Shown: positions 7,950 through 17,472, numbered from the stretch's first letter. The stretch: 64,000 nucleotides of DNA from Pedobacter hartonius (GCF_900107535.1 NZ_FNRA01000003.1:1-64000); one strand, 5' to 3'. The notes: generated by a model from the sequence alone, not told the origin. A program made the numbers and translations.

Positions 7950-9241
7950 GCTCCTTCAGCAAGCACAATTTTCCCCGATTTCTGAACCCTCCAGCGAGTG
8001 ATCGGATTAAAGTGGTATCCTCCCTTGCTGTCCCTTGCCGCGCATAGTTCCTGGTAAGATGGTTGTACATATCCCGTTTCATCCACTGCACGGCTCATGA
8101 TCTCGGTTTCAGCACCCATCCAGTTCCACAGATAGCGGAAGGCTGTATGGGCCTTATCCAGTACCGGCCCCTGCAACTCAGCCGGTTCCCAGGATCTTCC
8201 GCCGTTAATACTCACTTCTACTTTAACTATTTTTCCGCGGCCGGTCCAGGCAATACCCCTGATCTCTATCCAGCCCTTTTCCAGCTGTACCGGAAAAGAT
8301 GGAAAGGTAATGATTGAACGGGCATCCATGACAAAGCTGAACTGCCTGATCTTGCCATCTTTTACTGATTCTGTATACTTGGAAGTCTCCTCACGGGTCA
8401 TAAATGGAGCATCTGATAATTCAATCCTTCTCAGCCATTTCACAGAGGTGTTACCCTCCCATCCTGGTAAGAGCAAACGTGCAGGATATCCCTGTTCAGG
8501 CCTGATGGCTTCGCCATTTTGTGCATATACGATCATAGCGTCGTCCCAACCCTTACTCACAGGAATACTCCGCGTCATTACAGCGGCATCACCACCCTCA
8601 GCTAAAAACCAGGTTGCTTTCTCCCTGACACCAACCTCCCTGAAGATCGTAGATAACATCACTCCTGTCCATTCACTCTGGCTTGTTAAACCACAGATCT
8701 CCTGCGGCGTCATTTCCTGTTTCCCGGAGCGGAAATTGCCCGAACATTCGATAAAACAGGTGCGTGTTACCGATGGAAACCTTTTCAAATCTTTCAGGCG
8801 GAAGATCAATGGCCTGTCTACCATTCCATGAATAACAAGTTCGTATTTCTGAGGATCAATTACAGGGATTCCGCCATGATGACGTTCAAAATGTAAAGCC
8901 GATGGTGTTATCGTTCCGTAAAGATCCTGAAGCGGAGTCCTGGATGAAGTGAGAGAAGGTAAACGCTCAGGATTTTCAAATGAGGAAGGCATTCCGGAAG
9001 CGCTTGGTCCCCTGCCGGGTATCTTTGTAGGATCAGACGGCAGAACATCGGGTGCCTTTAATAAAGATGAGCCAGTTAACAGCCCTGGAGCCAGTGATTG
9101 CGGTACAGCTGCCTGAACCATTTTACCCACAGAGGTTTGTACCAGTACCACTGCCGCGGTAGCTGCGCCACCCAGTAATAACCGGCGACTGATCTTACGC
9201 TCGGTCAATGACTTAGTATTTTCTGAACTTTCTTCCATCAT
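7946..9241 (-). CDS. soxC: SoxC-like sulfite dehydrogenase, molybdopterin subunit
   Basis: This 431-residue protein belongs to the sulfite oxidase family and is closest in pattern to SoxC. A Tat signal is visible (RKISRRLLLGGAA, residues 15-27), so the folded Mo enzyme would be exported to the periplasm. The segment ITPSALHFERHHGG followed by FIECSGN is diagnostic; Cys166 in ECSGN is the expected molybdenum ligand. The C-terminal dimerisation domain is present. The reaction would be sulfite oxidation to sulfate, passing electrons to the cytochrome c partner encoded immediately upstream (64-bp gap). No SoxA, B, X, Y or Z gene is in the window, so this is a SoxCD-like unit outside a complete Sox system. 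It is the last gene of a seven-gene operon. Confidence 0.93.
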   Translation of the reverse strand: MMEESSENTKSLTERKISRRLLLGGAATAAVVLVQTSVGKMVQAAVPQSLAPGLLTGSSLLKAPDVLPSDPTKIPGRGPSASGMPSSFENPERLPSLTSSRTPLQDLYGTITPSALHFERHHGGIPVIDPQKYELVIHGMVDRPLIFRLKDLKRFPSVTRTCFIECSGNFRSGKQEMTPQEICGLTSQSEWTGVMLSTIFREVGVREKATWFLAEGGDAAVMTRSIPVSKGWDDAMIVYAQNGEAIRPEQGYPARLLLPGWEGNTSVKWLRRIELSDAPFMTREETSKYTESVKDGKIRQFSFVMDARSIITFPSFPVQLEKGWIEIRGIAWTGRGKIVKVEVSINGGRSWEPAELQGPVLDKAHTAFRYLWNWMGAETEIMSRAVDETGYVQPSYQELCAARDSKGGYHFNPITRWRVQKSGKIVLAEGA

Positions 9242-9305
9242 CAGTATTTAAAATTGATTTATATGATCTTGCAGGTTATCTGTTCTCACAACCTTTCGGC
9301 TCTGC

Positions 9306-9980
9306 CTATTTCAGTTCTGTTCCTCCTTCGCGGTCATCCTCAACATATTTTTCTTTCGCTGGCATCACAATCTTTGGCAAAGACTTTTCATTGATCACCG
9401 TTTGGGCGGAAATGATTCTGTTGCGGTATAAAAGATAAGCCGTAAGATGGTATACTTCCTGATCTGTCAGAGAACCAGGAGCGTTATAAGGCATCGCTCT
9501 TCTTACATAATCAAATATCGTAGTTGCGTATGGCCAGTAAGTACCTATGGTTTTCGGAGTGCTGTCTGTCTGCCCACCGGCGGTCTTAACCTTCGCAGAC
9601 GTTCCGTTCTGCGGAGAAGTTTTATTTGATTCCTGACCATTGCCGGACGCATTTTTAACCGGATAATTCAGAAACAGTGCTTCCCCTAAAAGAGGGCTTT
9701 CTGTTTTCTCACCGTCTCCGTGACAGGCAATACACTTGCTATTATAGATCAGCCGGCCGGGTTCAACACTTCCCGATCCTGCAGGTAAACCGCGGCCGTC
9801 GGGCCTGACATCAATATCCAGTGCCCTGATTTCATCCGTACCTGCGGCCCTTCCAAATCCAAAACGGTCAGGATGGGCCGCAGTAGTCCTTTTATATACA
9901 GTAAACACTACCGTAGCCAACCCCGCTACAAAAACCAGCAGTAGGATTAAATACCGATTGATCAGCGTCTGTTTATTCAT
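9306..9980 (-). CDS. soxD: SoxD-like cytochrome c subunit of sulfite dehydrogenase
   Basis: The ATG at 9980 gives a 224-residue protein with an N-terminal membrane anchor or signal (residues 8-28) and one haem c site, CIACH, at residues 83-87. The region FDYVRRAMPYNAPGSL.D.EVYHLTAYLL is strongly SoxD-like and supplies the axial Met. The longer frame to 10019 would overlap the upstream exporter gene by 38 bases; the chosen start leaves a one-base gap, as expected in this operon. An insertion rich in Asn, Ser, Thr and Gly sits between the haem site and the YWPY motif. It should accept electrons from the SoxC-like subunit. Confidence 0.9.
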   Translation of the reverse strand: MNKQTLINRYLILLLVFVAGLATVVFTVYKRTTAAHPDRFGFGRAAGTDEIRALDIDVRPDGRGLPAGSGSVEPGRLIYNSKCIACHGDGEKTESPLLGEALFLNYPVKNASGNGQESNKTSPQNGTSAKVKTAGGQTDSTPKTIGTYWPYATTIFDYVRRAMPYNAPGSLTDQEVYHLTAYLLYRNRIISAQTVINEKSLPKIVMPAKEKYVEDDREGGTELK

Positions 9981-9981
9981 A

Positions 9982-11256
9982 TCAAATGGCCGCTGCGTTT
10001 CCAAAAAGAAACCACGCAATGATCAGTGTGACAAAAACATTGAATAGCTGCGCGATCAGGAAAGCATACAGTGGCTTTTTATTTTCATTCTTAAACAAGT
10101 CCTTGAAATTCGTTTCCAGTCCGATGCTGGTAAAAGCCAGTGTAAACCAGGCATTCTGCAGATTTTTGAGACTATCCTTTACCGATCCGGCAGCAGCGGG
10201 AGACAAAAAGAATGAAAATAGCAGCGAAGCTCCGATAAAGGCAAGTACAAACTTTGGAAAACGCTCCCAGATCACCTTTAAAGTGGGTTTTTCCACAGCT
10301 TCCGCACCTTTTGCAGTTTTGTTGTACGACCAGTAGATACTGATGGCAAAAGCTGCAATTCCCAGTAATACATTTTGTGAGAACTTCACGATGGTACTGA
10401 TCTTCAGTGCTTCCTCGCCAACCAATGTTCCCGAAGCTACTACAGCACCGGTAGTATCAATACTGCCACCCAGCCATGCACCGGTTACCTGTTGCGGAAA
10501 ATGAAAATACGCAGCAATATAGGGCATGAAGATCATCATAGGGATTGCCGTAATCAGCACCATAGAAATCACATAAGATAGTTTCTTAGGGTCACCTTTG
10601 ATGGCTCCCGAGGTGGCGATGGCTGCAGATACACCACAGATGGAAACTGCACTGGAGATCATCATAGTGAGCTCGTCATCTACCTTAAGCTTTTTACAAA
10701 GCCAGAAGGCGAAATACCATACAGAAAGCACTACTACGAGCGCCTGGATCAGCCCCAGGGAGCCGGCTTTGAGGATATCTGAGAAGATGACGGTGGTACC
10801 AAGCAACACGAGTCCTATCTTTACAAAAAGTTCGGTAGATAAAGTATCACGGAACCACTGCGGCAGCTTGAAGAGGTTACCGATAATAAGGCCAACCACG
10901 AGGCTGAAGATCACTGCTTCGAGATTGATGGATTTGATAAATGCATTGCCGGCAATGATAAGGGCAAGTACTGTCAGCAGATATACCGCAGGAAAACCCA
11001 ACAGGAAATTCTTTACTTCCTTTCCGGTGATCAGCGCACCGATACTTCCTACAACCATCACAAAGACCAGCTGGATAAGCAGTACAACCAGGTTAGCGGA
11101 ATTGAGGACGTTGCTGGTCAGTTCTGACGGGTTGCTCCATTTATAAACCGGTACGGGCACCACGTAAAAGAATAAGGCAGAAAAGATGACCAGGGAACCG
11201 AGAATAACTACGGTCCAGTCTTCATGTAACGTAAATCGGGTAGTTTTAGCTGTCAT
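9982..11256 (-). CDS. YeiH/UPF0324-family putative sulfate exporter
   Basis: This 424-residue polytopic membrane protein has about ten hydrophobic helices and the family patterns GLIIGNLFKLP, VLLGTTVIFSDILKAGS, SICGVSAAIATSGAIKG and LGGSIDTTGAVVASG. Family members are annotated as putative sulfate exporters. The location directly before SoxD and SoxC fits a role in moving sulfate or sulfite between compartments, but that is inference from context. The start overlaps the upstream FAD oxidoreductase stop by one base (TAATG arrangement on the minus strand), indicating translational coupling. Confidence 0.9.
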   Translation of the reverse strand: MTAKTTRFTLHEDWTVVILGSLVIFSALFFYVVPVPVYKWSNPSELTSNVLNSANLVVLLIQLVFVMVVGSIGALITGKEVKNFLLGFPAVYLLTVLALIIAGNAFIKSINLEAVIFSLVVGLIIGNLFKLPQWFRDTLSTELFVKIGLVLLGTTVIFSDILKAGSLGLIQALVVVLSVWYFAFWLCKKLKVDDELTMMISSAVSICGVSAAIATSGAIKGDPKKLSYVISMVLITAIPMMIFMPYIAAYFHFPQQVTGAWLGGSIDTTGAVVASGTLVGEEALKISTIVKFSQNVLLGIAAFAISIYWSYNKTAKGAEAVEKPTLKVIWERFPKFVLAFIGASLLFSFFLSPAAAGSVKDSLKNLQNAWFTLAFTSIGLETNFKDLFKNENKKPLYAFLIAQLFNVFVTLIIAWFLFGNAAAI

Positions 11257-12710
11257 TATGAATTTAAATTAGGGGTTTTAAGATTAAAAATATCGGCAAG
11301 TGCCTGCTTTGCAGCATAATAACCACACATGCCATGGACACCTCCTCCCGGAGGCGTTGAGGAAGAACAGATATAGATTCCTTTGGCTGAAGTTCTGTAT
11401 GGAGAGATCCTCAGCGCAGGCCGAGTATACAACTGGCTAAGGTCGATGATACCGCCATTGATATCGCCACCGATATAATTCGGGTTGTAGGCTTCTACTT
11501 CGGCTGTATTCATGGTATGCCTGTCCAGGATCGTATCCCTGAAGCCCGGCGCAAAACGCTCTACCTGCTTTTCTATGGCTTCGGTCATGTCTTTTCTGGA
11601 ACCATTGGGCACATGGCAATATGCCCAGGCCGTATGTTTGCCCGAAGGCGCCCTGCTCCCATCAAATACACTGGGCTGTGCCAGCAGTACAAAAGGTTTT
11701 TCGGCATGAATATCATTGGCCGACCGCTGTTCTGTACCCGCAATTTCGCCAAAGGTATTTCCGATATGCACAGTTCCCGCCTTAAGGCATTCAGCGGCAG
11801 TAAAGGGTATCGGGGATGATAATGCCCAGTCTATTTTAAAGACCCCCATTCCATACCGGTAACGGCCAAGCTGCCATTTGTAAAGGGCGGAGAACTTTTC
11901 CGGAGCAATCTCCAACAGTTGTTTGGGTGTAAGGTCTAACAGGACCGTTTTGGCTTTAGGCAGTTCATCGAGTGACTTCACCATCTGGCCCGTCTGGATC
12001 TTTCCGCCGAGGGACACAAAATATCCCGCCAGGGCATTGGCAACCGACTGGGACCCTCCTTTGGGAATTGGCCAGCCATGTACATGCCCCACCGCAGATA
12101 ATACCATGCCTATAGCTGCTGTAGCCAGATTGCTAAGCGGCTGGATGGAATGTGCAGTCATGCCTGCCCATAGCCCTTTGGCTTTTTCGGTGGAGAATCT
12201 TTTGGAGATCATTTCGGCCGACTGCAGTGCTTTAAGCCCAAAACCAGCCAGCAATAACGGATGTTGAGGAAACTTCAGTGGTGAAAGGATACTGCCGACA
12301 AGTTTTTCCCAGTTCTGCACCAGCGGCCCGATGAGATCCAGATAAGCCTGTTCATCTTTTCCCAGTGCGGCTGCAGTAAGTTGCATCGATCCTGAGAGGA
12401 AAGCGGCTGTACCATCATCGAAGGGATGTGCGGCCGCAAGCCCGGGCTGTATAAATTCCAGTCCGTATTCCTGTAAAGGAAGGGAAGCAAAAAATGGGGA
12501 GGCCACAGCCATCGGGTGAATGGCCGAGCAGACGTCGTGTTTAAAACCCGGCAAAGTGAGTTCAGCTGTCCGCATTCCCCCGCCAATGGTGTCTTTCCCT
12601 TCAACAAGAAGTACAGAAAGGCCTGCCTGTTGCATAGTAATTGCAGCGGCCAGCCCATTGGGCCCCGATCCTACAATTACGGCATCATACGCTATATGTT
12701 CTTTATTCAT
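11256..12710 (-). CDS. FAD/NAD(P)-dependent oxidoreductase, phytoene desaturase/PYROXD2-like
   Basis: This 484-residue flavoprotein has an N-terminal dinucleotide-binding motif (VIVGSGPNGLAAAITM, with GGGMRT shortly after) and a C-terminal FAD-contact region (STPPGGGVHGMCGYYAA). The overall pattern is that of the CrtI/PYROXD2-like family rather than of sulfide:quinone reductase; the redox-active Cys pair of SQR is not evident. Its substrate is unknown. It lies in the sulfur operon with no gap to the upstream DoxX-like gene and a one-base overlap with the exporter gene. No phytoene synthase is nearby, so a carotenoid role is not supported by context. Confidence 0.85.
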   Translation of the reverse strand: MNKEHIAYDAVIVGSGPNGLAAAITMQQAGLSVLLVEGKDTIGGGMRTAELTLPGFKHDVCSAIHPMAVASPFFASLPLQEYGLEFIQPGLAAAHPFDDGTAAFLSGSMQLTAAALGKDEQAYLDLIGPLVQNWEKLVGSILSPLKFPQHPLLLAGFGLKALQSAEMISKRFSTEKAKGLWAGMTAHSIQPLSNLATAAIGMVLSAVGHVHGWPIPKGGSQSVANALAGYFVSLGGKIQTGQMVKSLDELPKAKTVLLDLTPKQLLEIAPEKFSALYKWQLGRYRYGMGVFKIDWALSSPIPFTAAECLKAGTVHIGNTFGEIAGTEQRSANDIHAEKPFVLLAQPSVFDGSRAPSGKHTAWAYCHVPNGSRKDMTEAIEKQVERFAPGFRDTILDRHTMNTAEVEAYNPNYIGGDINGGIIDLSQLYTRPALRISPYRTSAKGIYICSSSTPPGGGVHGMCGYYAAKQALADIFNLKTPNLNS

Positions 12711-14330
12711 TTAATATTTTCCTGCATTCAGGGTACTTAATTTTAAGGCATACTGCCTTTCTACCCGGTGCAACACCAGAGATACGGAGTCTTTATTTTC
12801 GTTAATTCCTTTCAGGAGCACTTCTTTCCCGTCAGTAGTGCTGTAATGAAGTACCATTCTGTTTCTTTTTGTTTCCAGTGCACGTTCCGCCGTAATTCCT
12901 TTCAGCCTCCTGTCGGTTAAACCTGCGGCGTCAATCTGGGCATATTCCTGCTGGTCAGTGAGGAAATTCTGCTGTCCATTTACTTTATGCTGCTTCGCTT
13001 CAGAACGCCGGCCTTTTTTCTTTTTGCCTTCAGACAAACCGGGCATAGCCCTGAATTTATCCTGCAAGTACAAGATATGGTTTATTGTATCAGCTTCATA
13101 ATAGAAGACCCTTCTGCCCCCGCCTACACCTGCAATCTCAAAAGTCCGGTTGATATCCCGCATAGGCGATCCTCCTCCGTTGGAGAGGTCAAGCGGCACG
13201 GCCTTGTTTTGTTTGAAGGTAAGCGTAGTCCATTTTTCAAATGTTACATCCTGCCACCTCAGCGAATCTTGCGGGCTATAGGGAATGACCTGGTTGTTCA
13301 GCTTAAACTCCGACACCTGGTAATATCCCCTCAGTGCTGAAACGCCTCTTGCAGCGGGCTGTTTGTACGGATCATAAAGGAAGTTATTGAGCTGGATATA
13401 AAAAAATACGAACAGGAATAATACAATCACCCCGGTTTTTAAGACGATCCTGGTGGTCTTCAGCCATTTTTCTTTAAAATGGATATCGAAGTCGACCGGC
13501 ACCGTATACCGCTCCAGAATAAACAAGTTATAGATTTTGGGCATTTCTTTAGCCAGGAGAAAAGCAGCGAAGAGCACAAAGTAACTGCTGTAAACATGCA
13601 CTCCGCCATCATAGGCGAAGTTGACATATACAATATCGCCCAAAGCACCAAACAGGATGATTGCCCCGAGCGTAGCTGTTTTTCTAAAGAAGAGCAGCAC
13701 GCCCGAGGTCAGCTCCACGATACCGGCGAAAACCTGATACCAGGGCACGATACTGATAGATAACCAATAGATTTTTTGTGCGGTAAGGTCACCAAAATTG
13801 GTGTTCAGGATTCCTGTTGAAGGATAAGGCATCTGCACAGGCAATACTTTGGTAAAGGCAAAACCGATAATACCTATGGCAGCCCGGTAACGGACGATCA
13901 CCGTCAGCCAGTAATACAAAACGTTATATTCCTTTCTCTTGCGGTCCAACAGGCTCCAGACTATTCCTCCGGCAACCGACACCGCGAACAGTACCAGCCA
14001 TTCGGCATAACCATAGTAACCTGCCCCCCTGACAAATGAAGGCTGGTAACGCGCAATATCATACAGATCACGATAGTGTAAGCTCGTCCAGTCGAACTGG
14101 AACAGCTGCGTATACCATTTTGCACTTTCCGGAATGGTCATCAGGACAAAAAAGATAAAAGCTATACGAAAAGCTATCTTTTGGTAGTCCTTCCAAACCA
14201 GCGGCGGCGCATCCGCAGGGATCCCGCCGTTTACCGTATCAGTTGTTTTACCCAAATCCGGTCCCGAAACCGGCTGGTCTGCTGAATCCTCTACAATTTC
14301 AAGTTCAGCTCCTATTTCTGTCGCAGACAT
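12711..14330 (-). CDS. DoxX-like membrane protein, copy 1
   Basis: This 539-residue protein has an N-terminal membrane part with about seven hydrophobic segments, including the DoxX-type stretch ELTSGVLLFFRKTATLGAII, and a C-terminal soluble domain of roughly 200 residues. DoxX/DoxD proteins include the quinone-reducing subunit of archaeal thiosulfate:quinone oxidoreductase, but most bacterial members are uncharacterised. A lysine-rich insertion (EGKKKKGRRSEAKQHK) lies in the soluble part. It is paralogous to the next gene upstream: both contain a WKdYqK.aFRiAFi segment near the N-terminus and a DSLRWQDV.FEKW motif. A role in quinone-linked sulfur oxidation is inferred from the SoxCD neighbours. 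Confidence 0.8.
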   Translation of the reverse strand: MSATEIGAELEIVEDSADQPVSGPDLGKTTDTVNGGIPADAPPLVWKDYQKIAFRIAFIFFVLMTIPESAKWYTQLFQFDWTSLHYRDLYDIARYQPSFVRGAGYYGYAEWLVLFAVSVAGGIVWSLLDRKRKEYNVLYYWLTVIVRYRAAIGIIGFAFTKVLPVQMPYPSTGILNTNFGDLTAQKIYWLSISIVPWYQVFAGIVELTSGVLLFFRKTATLGAIILFGALGDIVYVNFAYDGGVHVYSSYFVLFAAFLLAKEMPKIYNLFILERYTVPVDFDIHFKEKWLKTTRIVLKTGVIVLFLFVFFYIQLNNFLYDPYKQPAARGVSALRGYYQVSEFKLNNQVIPYSPQDSLRWQDVTFEKWTTLTFKQNKAVPLDLSNGGGSPMRDINRTFEIAGVGGGRRVFYYEADTINHILYLQDKFRAMPGLSEGKKKKGRRSEAKQHKVNGQQNFLTDQQEYAQIDAAGLTDRRLKGITAERALETKRNRMVLHYSTTDGKEVLLKGINENKDSVSLVLHRVERQYALKLSTLNAGKY

Positions 14331-14356
14331 ATCGTCGAATTTTAATTCATGTTTCT

Positions 14357-15778
14357 TTATAATTTCAATCCCCTTACACGGCCTTTTTCAGCGGCCTTCA
14401 GCAAATATTTTTTAGGGTTTTTCTCCAATATGGCCTCAATACGGTTTCCGCCAATGATCCCGCTAAGCACCAGCGTGGAGTCTGGCCCGGCCTGATAGCT
14501 GAGCTGTCCATCTGTTGCCGGGTTAGCACTTCGTGATGAAGCAGTTGTAAATGAAGTAGTGTCTGCAACTGAGGAAGTATCACTAAGCACTGAAGTGTTC
14601 GTCAGCCGGATAGTATGATGCAGCGTATCGGCATTAAAGCTGTAGTACACCCTTCCTTTTGTACCGGAAGGCTCATATAAACTTCCGGTACCTGGTGGGA
14701 CTGTTTCCACGTTATCGTTCAGCGCAGCATAATCTTTATTGATCTTTATACTTAGTGACGCCCACTTTTCGAATACCACATCCTGCCAGCGCAGGGAGTC
14801 GGTCAGTGAATATGGTCTGAGCTGTCCGTTGAGCGTAAAGCTTTTCACGGTATACAATCCCTTTAACCCTTTAATCCCGGGACGGCTTGTAAAATGATAA
14901 CCTCCCTTTACCGAAGACCGATGGGCACTAAAACCATAGATCAGTACAAATACCAGTATCAGTGCCGACTTTAGCACAAAACGGGCAATTTTCAGCTGAC
15001 CGGTCCATACCAGCGCCTGTCTTGCAGGTGCAACAGGAATATGCAGGATGATCAGATTGATAATCCTTTTTCCGTCATAAACGACAAGGAACAATGCCAG
15101 CGTAACCAGGTAAAAACTATATACCACTTCTCCGCCTTCGTAGGCAAGATTCGACATAAAAACATTTCCTGTAAAAAAGATGATGATCGTAGCGCCAATC
15201 ACTGAGGTCCTTCTAAAGAGCAGCAGTATACCCGCAAGCAGCTCCACCGCCCCTAAAAACGCCTGATAACCCGGCACGATCCCCAGACTCAGGGAGAAAA
15301 GCTTCCAGCTTGTGAAATCCCCGTAAGGTGTATTTAAACTGCTGAGTGATGGGTACGGAGCCTGAATAGCAAATAACTTCAAAAAGCCATAGGTGATGAC
15401 GGCAACTGCAAGCCTGTAACGCACCAGTATCCTGAGATAAGCATACAGCCGCGTGTAATGTGTATTCTTTTTATCAATGACAGACCAGATCACCGTTCCT
15501 ATGACAGATATCATCAGGATAAAGATCCAGTCGGCAAAAGCTGCCAGTCCCCAGTCCTGCGGATGGTAAGAACCAGACACAAACTGGGGTGTATATTTTG
15601 CGATCCGGAAGATTTCGGCAAAGCTGAGATTAAACCAGTTCAGGCTGAACAAATGGCGGTAATATTTCCAGTCGAGCGGAAATACCTGCAGAAAAAAGTA
15701 AATAAAGGCAAGTCTGAAAAGCACTTTCTCGTAGCCCTTCCAGACAATATTTCCTGAGTTAAGTTGATCTTTCGGCAT
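14357..15778 (-). CDS. DoxX-like membrane protein, copy 2
   Basis: This 473-residue paralogue of the protein at 12711-14330 has the same layout: an N-terminal helix after WKGYEKVLFRLAFI, further helices with ELLAGILLLFRRTSVIGATI, and a soluble C-terminal domain with DSLRWQDVVFEKWASL. The two copies are adjacent (26-bp gap) and may form a heteromer. It follows the S51 peptidase gene by one base. As with copy 1, the biochemical function is not established by sequence. Confidence 0.8.
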   Translation of the reverse strand: MPKDQLNSGNIVWKGYEKVLFRLAFIYFFLQVFPLDWKYYRHLFSLNWFNLSFAEIFRIAKYTPQFVSGSYHPQDWGLAAFADWIFILMISVIGTVIWSVIDKKNTHYTRLYAYLRILVRYRLAVAVITYGFLKLFAIQAPYPSLSSLNTPYGDFTSWKLFSLSLGIVPGYQAFLGAVELLAGILLLFRRTSVIGATIIIFFTGNVFMSNLAYEGGEVVYSFYLVTLALFLVVYDGKRIINLIILHIPVAPARQALVWTGQLKIARFVLKSALILVFVLIYGFSAHRSSVKGGYHFTSRPGIKGLKGLYTVKSFTLNGQLRPYSLTDSLRWQDVVFEKWASLSIKINKDYAALNDNVETVPPGTGSLYEPSGTKGRVYYSFNADTLHHTIRLTNTSVLSDTSSVADTTSFTTASSRSANPATDGQLSYQAGPDSTLVLSGIIGGNRIEAILEKNPKKYLLKAAEKGRVRGLKL

Positions 15779-15779
15779 C

Positions 15780-16673
15780 TTATTTAGCAGTTTTAGGTGG
15801 ACTAATCAATACCCTGTTTTTCAAATCATAACGTTCTCCCTCCTTCAGTAATAGAAAAGGTATATTTTTCTTTAAGATGGTATCATGGTCATAGATCGCC
15901 ACATAAGATTTACCTACCACCTGAATGGTATCTTTTTGTACAACAATTGCCGTAGCTTCATCCAGTCCTATGCCAATCAGTTTCGGTGATACTTTAATGA
16001 AATCCACCAGGTCAAACTGCCTGTTGCGCTTCATCAAATGCTGATCAATCGCCGCATTCTTTAAGAACCCAAGTCCCTGCACATGATCACCGATCAGTGT
16101 TTCAGCGCCGCTGGTATCTCCTCTCCAGAGGAAAGAGCCCTGGATGGTTGCCCCTGCAGAGCTTCCTGCAATCACACCACCGCGTTTCAGTACATCAAAA
16201 AATGCCTGATGCGTACGTGTGTTCAAGTATGCATCAGCAATCCTCCACTGGCGCCCGCCTACAAAGTACACCCCGGTAGCACGTTCTACCGGCGCAATGA
16301 AACGATCAGAGTTGGCTTCCGGCAAACTGCTGGCATGTAACAGTGTGACGTCTTTTATTCCAGTGATTTTTTTAATTTCATTGATATCTTTCTGGTCATA
16401 TGCTGCGGAATCACCACTGGCCGCAGTAACGACTACGATCCTTGCTTTCTCCTTTCCTCCCGCCAGTTCCACAAACTTATTCCAGACGGAGGCCGTATTA
16501 CCTACATTACCGCCAATAATCAGCAGTGATCCATGCTCCGGCCCATGCCTGGTCACCGAAGCAGTATCAATTTTAATAGGTTGCTGTGCCAGGGCCGGCG
16601 TAGCGGCTGCCAGCAAATACAGCACAATGCTGTTAAAAAACGATGTCATAAATACCTTATTTAAAGAGCTCAT
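15780..16673 (-). CDS. Exported cyanophycinase-like S51 peptidase
   Basis: This 297-residue protein has a signal peptide (residues 1-29, ending ALAQ) and a peptidase S51 fold. The nucleophile motif GSSAGA places Ser at about residue 172, and GLDEATAIVV and QHLMKRNRQFDL motifs are typical of cyanophycinases. The family cleaves beta-Asp-Arg dipeptides or related isopeptides. It appears to be the first gene of the sulfur operon, one base before DoxX copy 2. Why a cyanophycinase-like enzyme leads such an operon is unclear; it may act on a different linked peptide. No cyanophycin synthetase is present. Confidence 0.88.
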   Translation of the reverse strand: MSSLNKVFMTSFFNSIVLYLLAAATPALAQQPIKIDTASVTRHGPEHGSLLIIGGNVGNTASVWNKFVELAGGKEKARIVVVTAASGDSAAYDQKDINEIKKITGIKDVTLLHASSLPEANSDRFIAPVERATGVYFVGGRQWRIADAYLNTRTHQAFFDVLKRGGVIAGSSAGATIQGSFLWRGDTSGAETLIGDHVQGLGFLKNAAIDQHLMKRNRQFDLVDFIKVSPKLIGIGLDEATAIVVQKDTIQVVGKSYVAIYDHDTILKKNIPFLLLKEGERYDLKNRVLISPPKTAK

Positions 16674-17097
16674 TAATTTAATTTTTATCTAATTTTTTGG
16701 CATAGAGAACCCAGGGCCCTGGCCGTATATTTAAAGTCATTGTGCTACCCTTAAAAGTATAGCGACAAACAAACGTTAAAAATGGATGGAGTTAAATGAC
16801 GATCAACAACAACGGAATCGGCGACAAGCAATGTTTACGATTCCCTCCCTGATCAAGTGATTAGAGCTGATATAAAGTAAAGTTGGATCCATAGCAATCT
16901 GCTGATAATAAGTGAAGTAATTGTTTTGCTTCTTCAAATGTAGGATAATATTATTATACAAACCAATTAAATCTACCTATTTAATAGAATTAATCATAAA
17001 AGGCGCGTTTCTCTTTTAAAAACGAAGTTTAAACTTGCTTTAGATACAATTTTGTTACGATTAACCAGAAAATTTATTGATCAGTGTGAGGAAAGGA

Positions 17098-17330
17098 AAC
17101 GGTTATCCTAAAGATTTGTTAAGGTTAGTCCGGGGGCTTATTGAATAAGCCTGGATAAATATTAGTTTATCCGGGAAATTCTGAACAATTAGTCTAACGA
17201 TTTTCTGAGATCAGAATACTTATTTGATAAGTGCAAGGAAATGTAACGGTTATTCTAAAGATTTGCTAAGGTTAGTCGGAGGGTTTAGCCAATAAGTCTG
17301 GATAAGTGTTACGGCTATTCTAGGGAATTG
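17098..17330. repeat. Imperfect direct repeat, two full copies and one partial
   Basis: The unit runs AACGGTTATyCTAAAGATTT, then GyTAAGGTTAGTC, a G-rich step, AATAAGyCTGGATAA. Copy 1 starts near 17098, copy 2 near 17245, and a shorter third copy of the first part (ACGGCTATTCTAGGGAATTG) starts at 17311. Copy 1 contains a GGCTTAT/ATAAGCC hairpin at 17135-17151 that copy 2 does not keep, so a conserved RNA structure is not supported. Confidence 0.75.
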
Positions 17331-17472
17331 AATAAAAAAAGAATTGAATAAAAAAATAGTGTCGGGTGGTATTACTTACCGCGCTATGCAAAAAAATCAG
17401 ACCCTTGGATGATCTTTTGGTTCCTTTTTTAATGTCCGCCTGAGGAAGCATTCATTGCTGACAGCCAGGAAC

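Noticed and set aside
11256..12710. FAD oxidoreductase as sulfide:quinone reductase
   Set aside because: The redox Cys arrangement of SQR is not seen; the motifs fit the CrtI/PYROXD2-like group.
16711..16722. CCAGGGCCCTGG palindrome as a regulator site of the sulfur operon
   Set aside because: A GC-rich 12-mer palindrome with no loop and no second copy is too weak to assign.
17135..17151. Conserved RNA hairpin in the direct repeat
   Set aside because: The stem is present in copy 1 only; copy 2 breaks the pairing.
17098..17330. CRISPR array
   Set aside because: Only two diverged copies and a fragment, irregular spacing, no cas genes.
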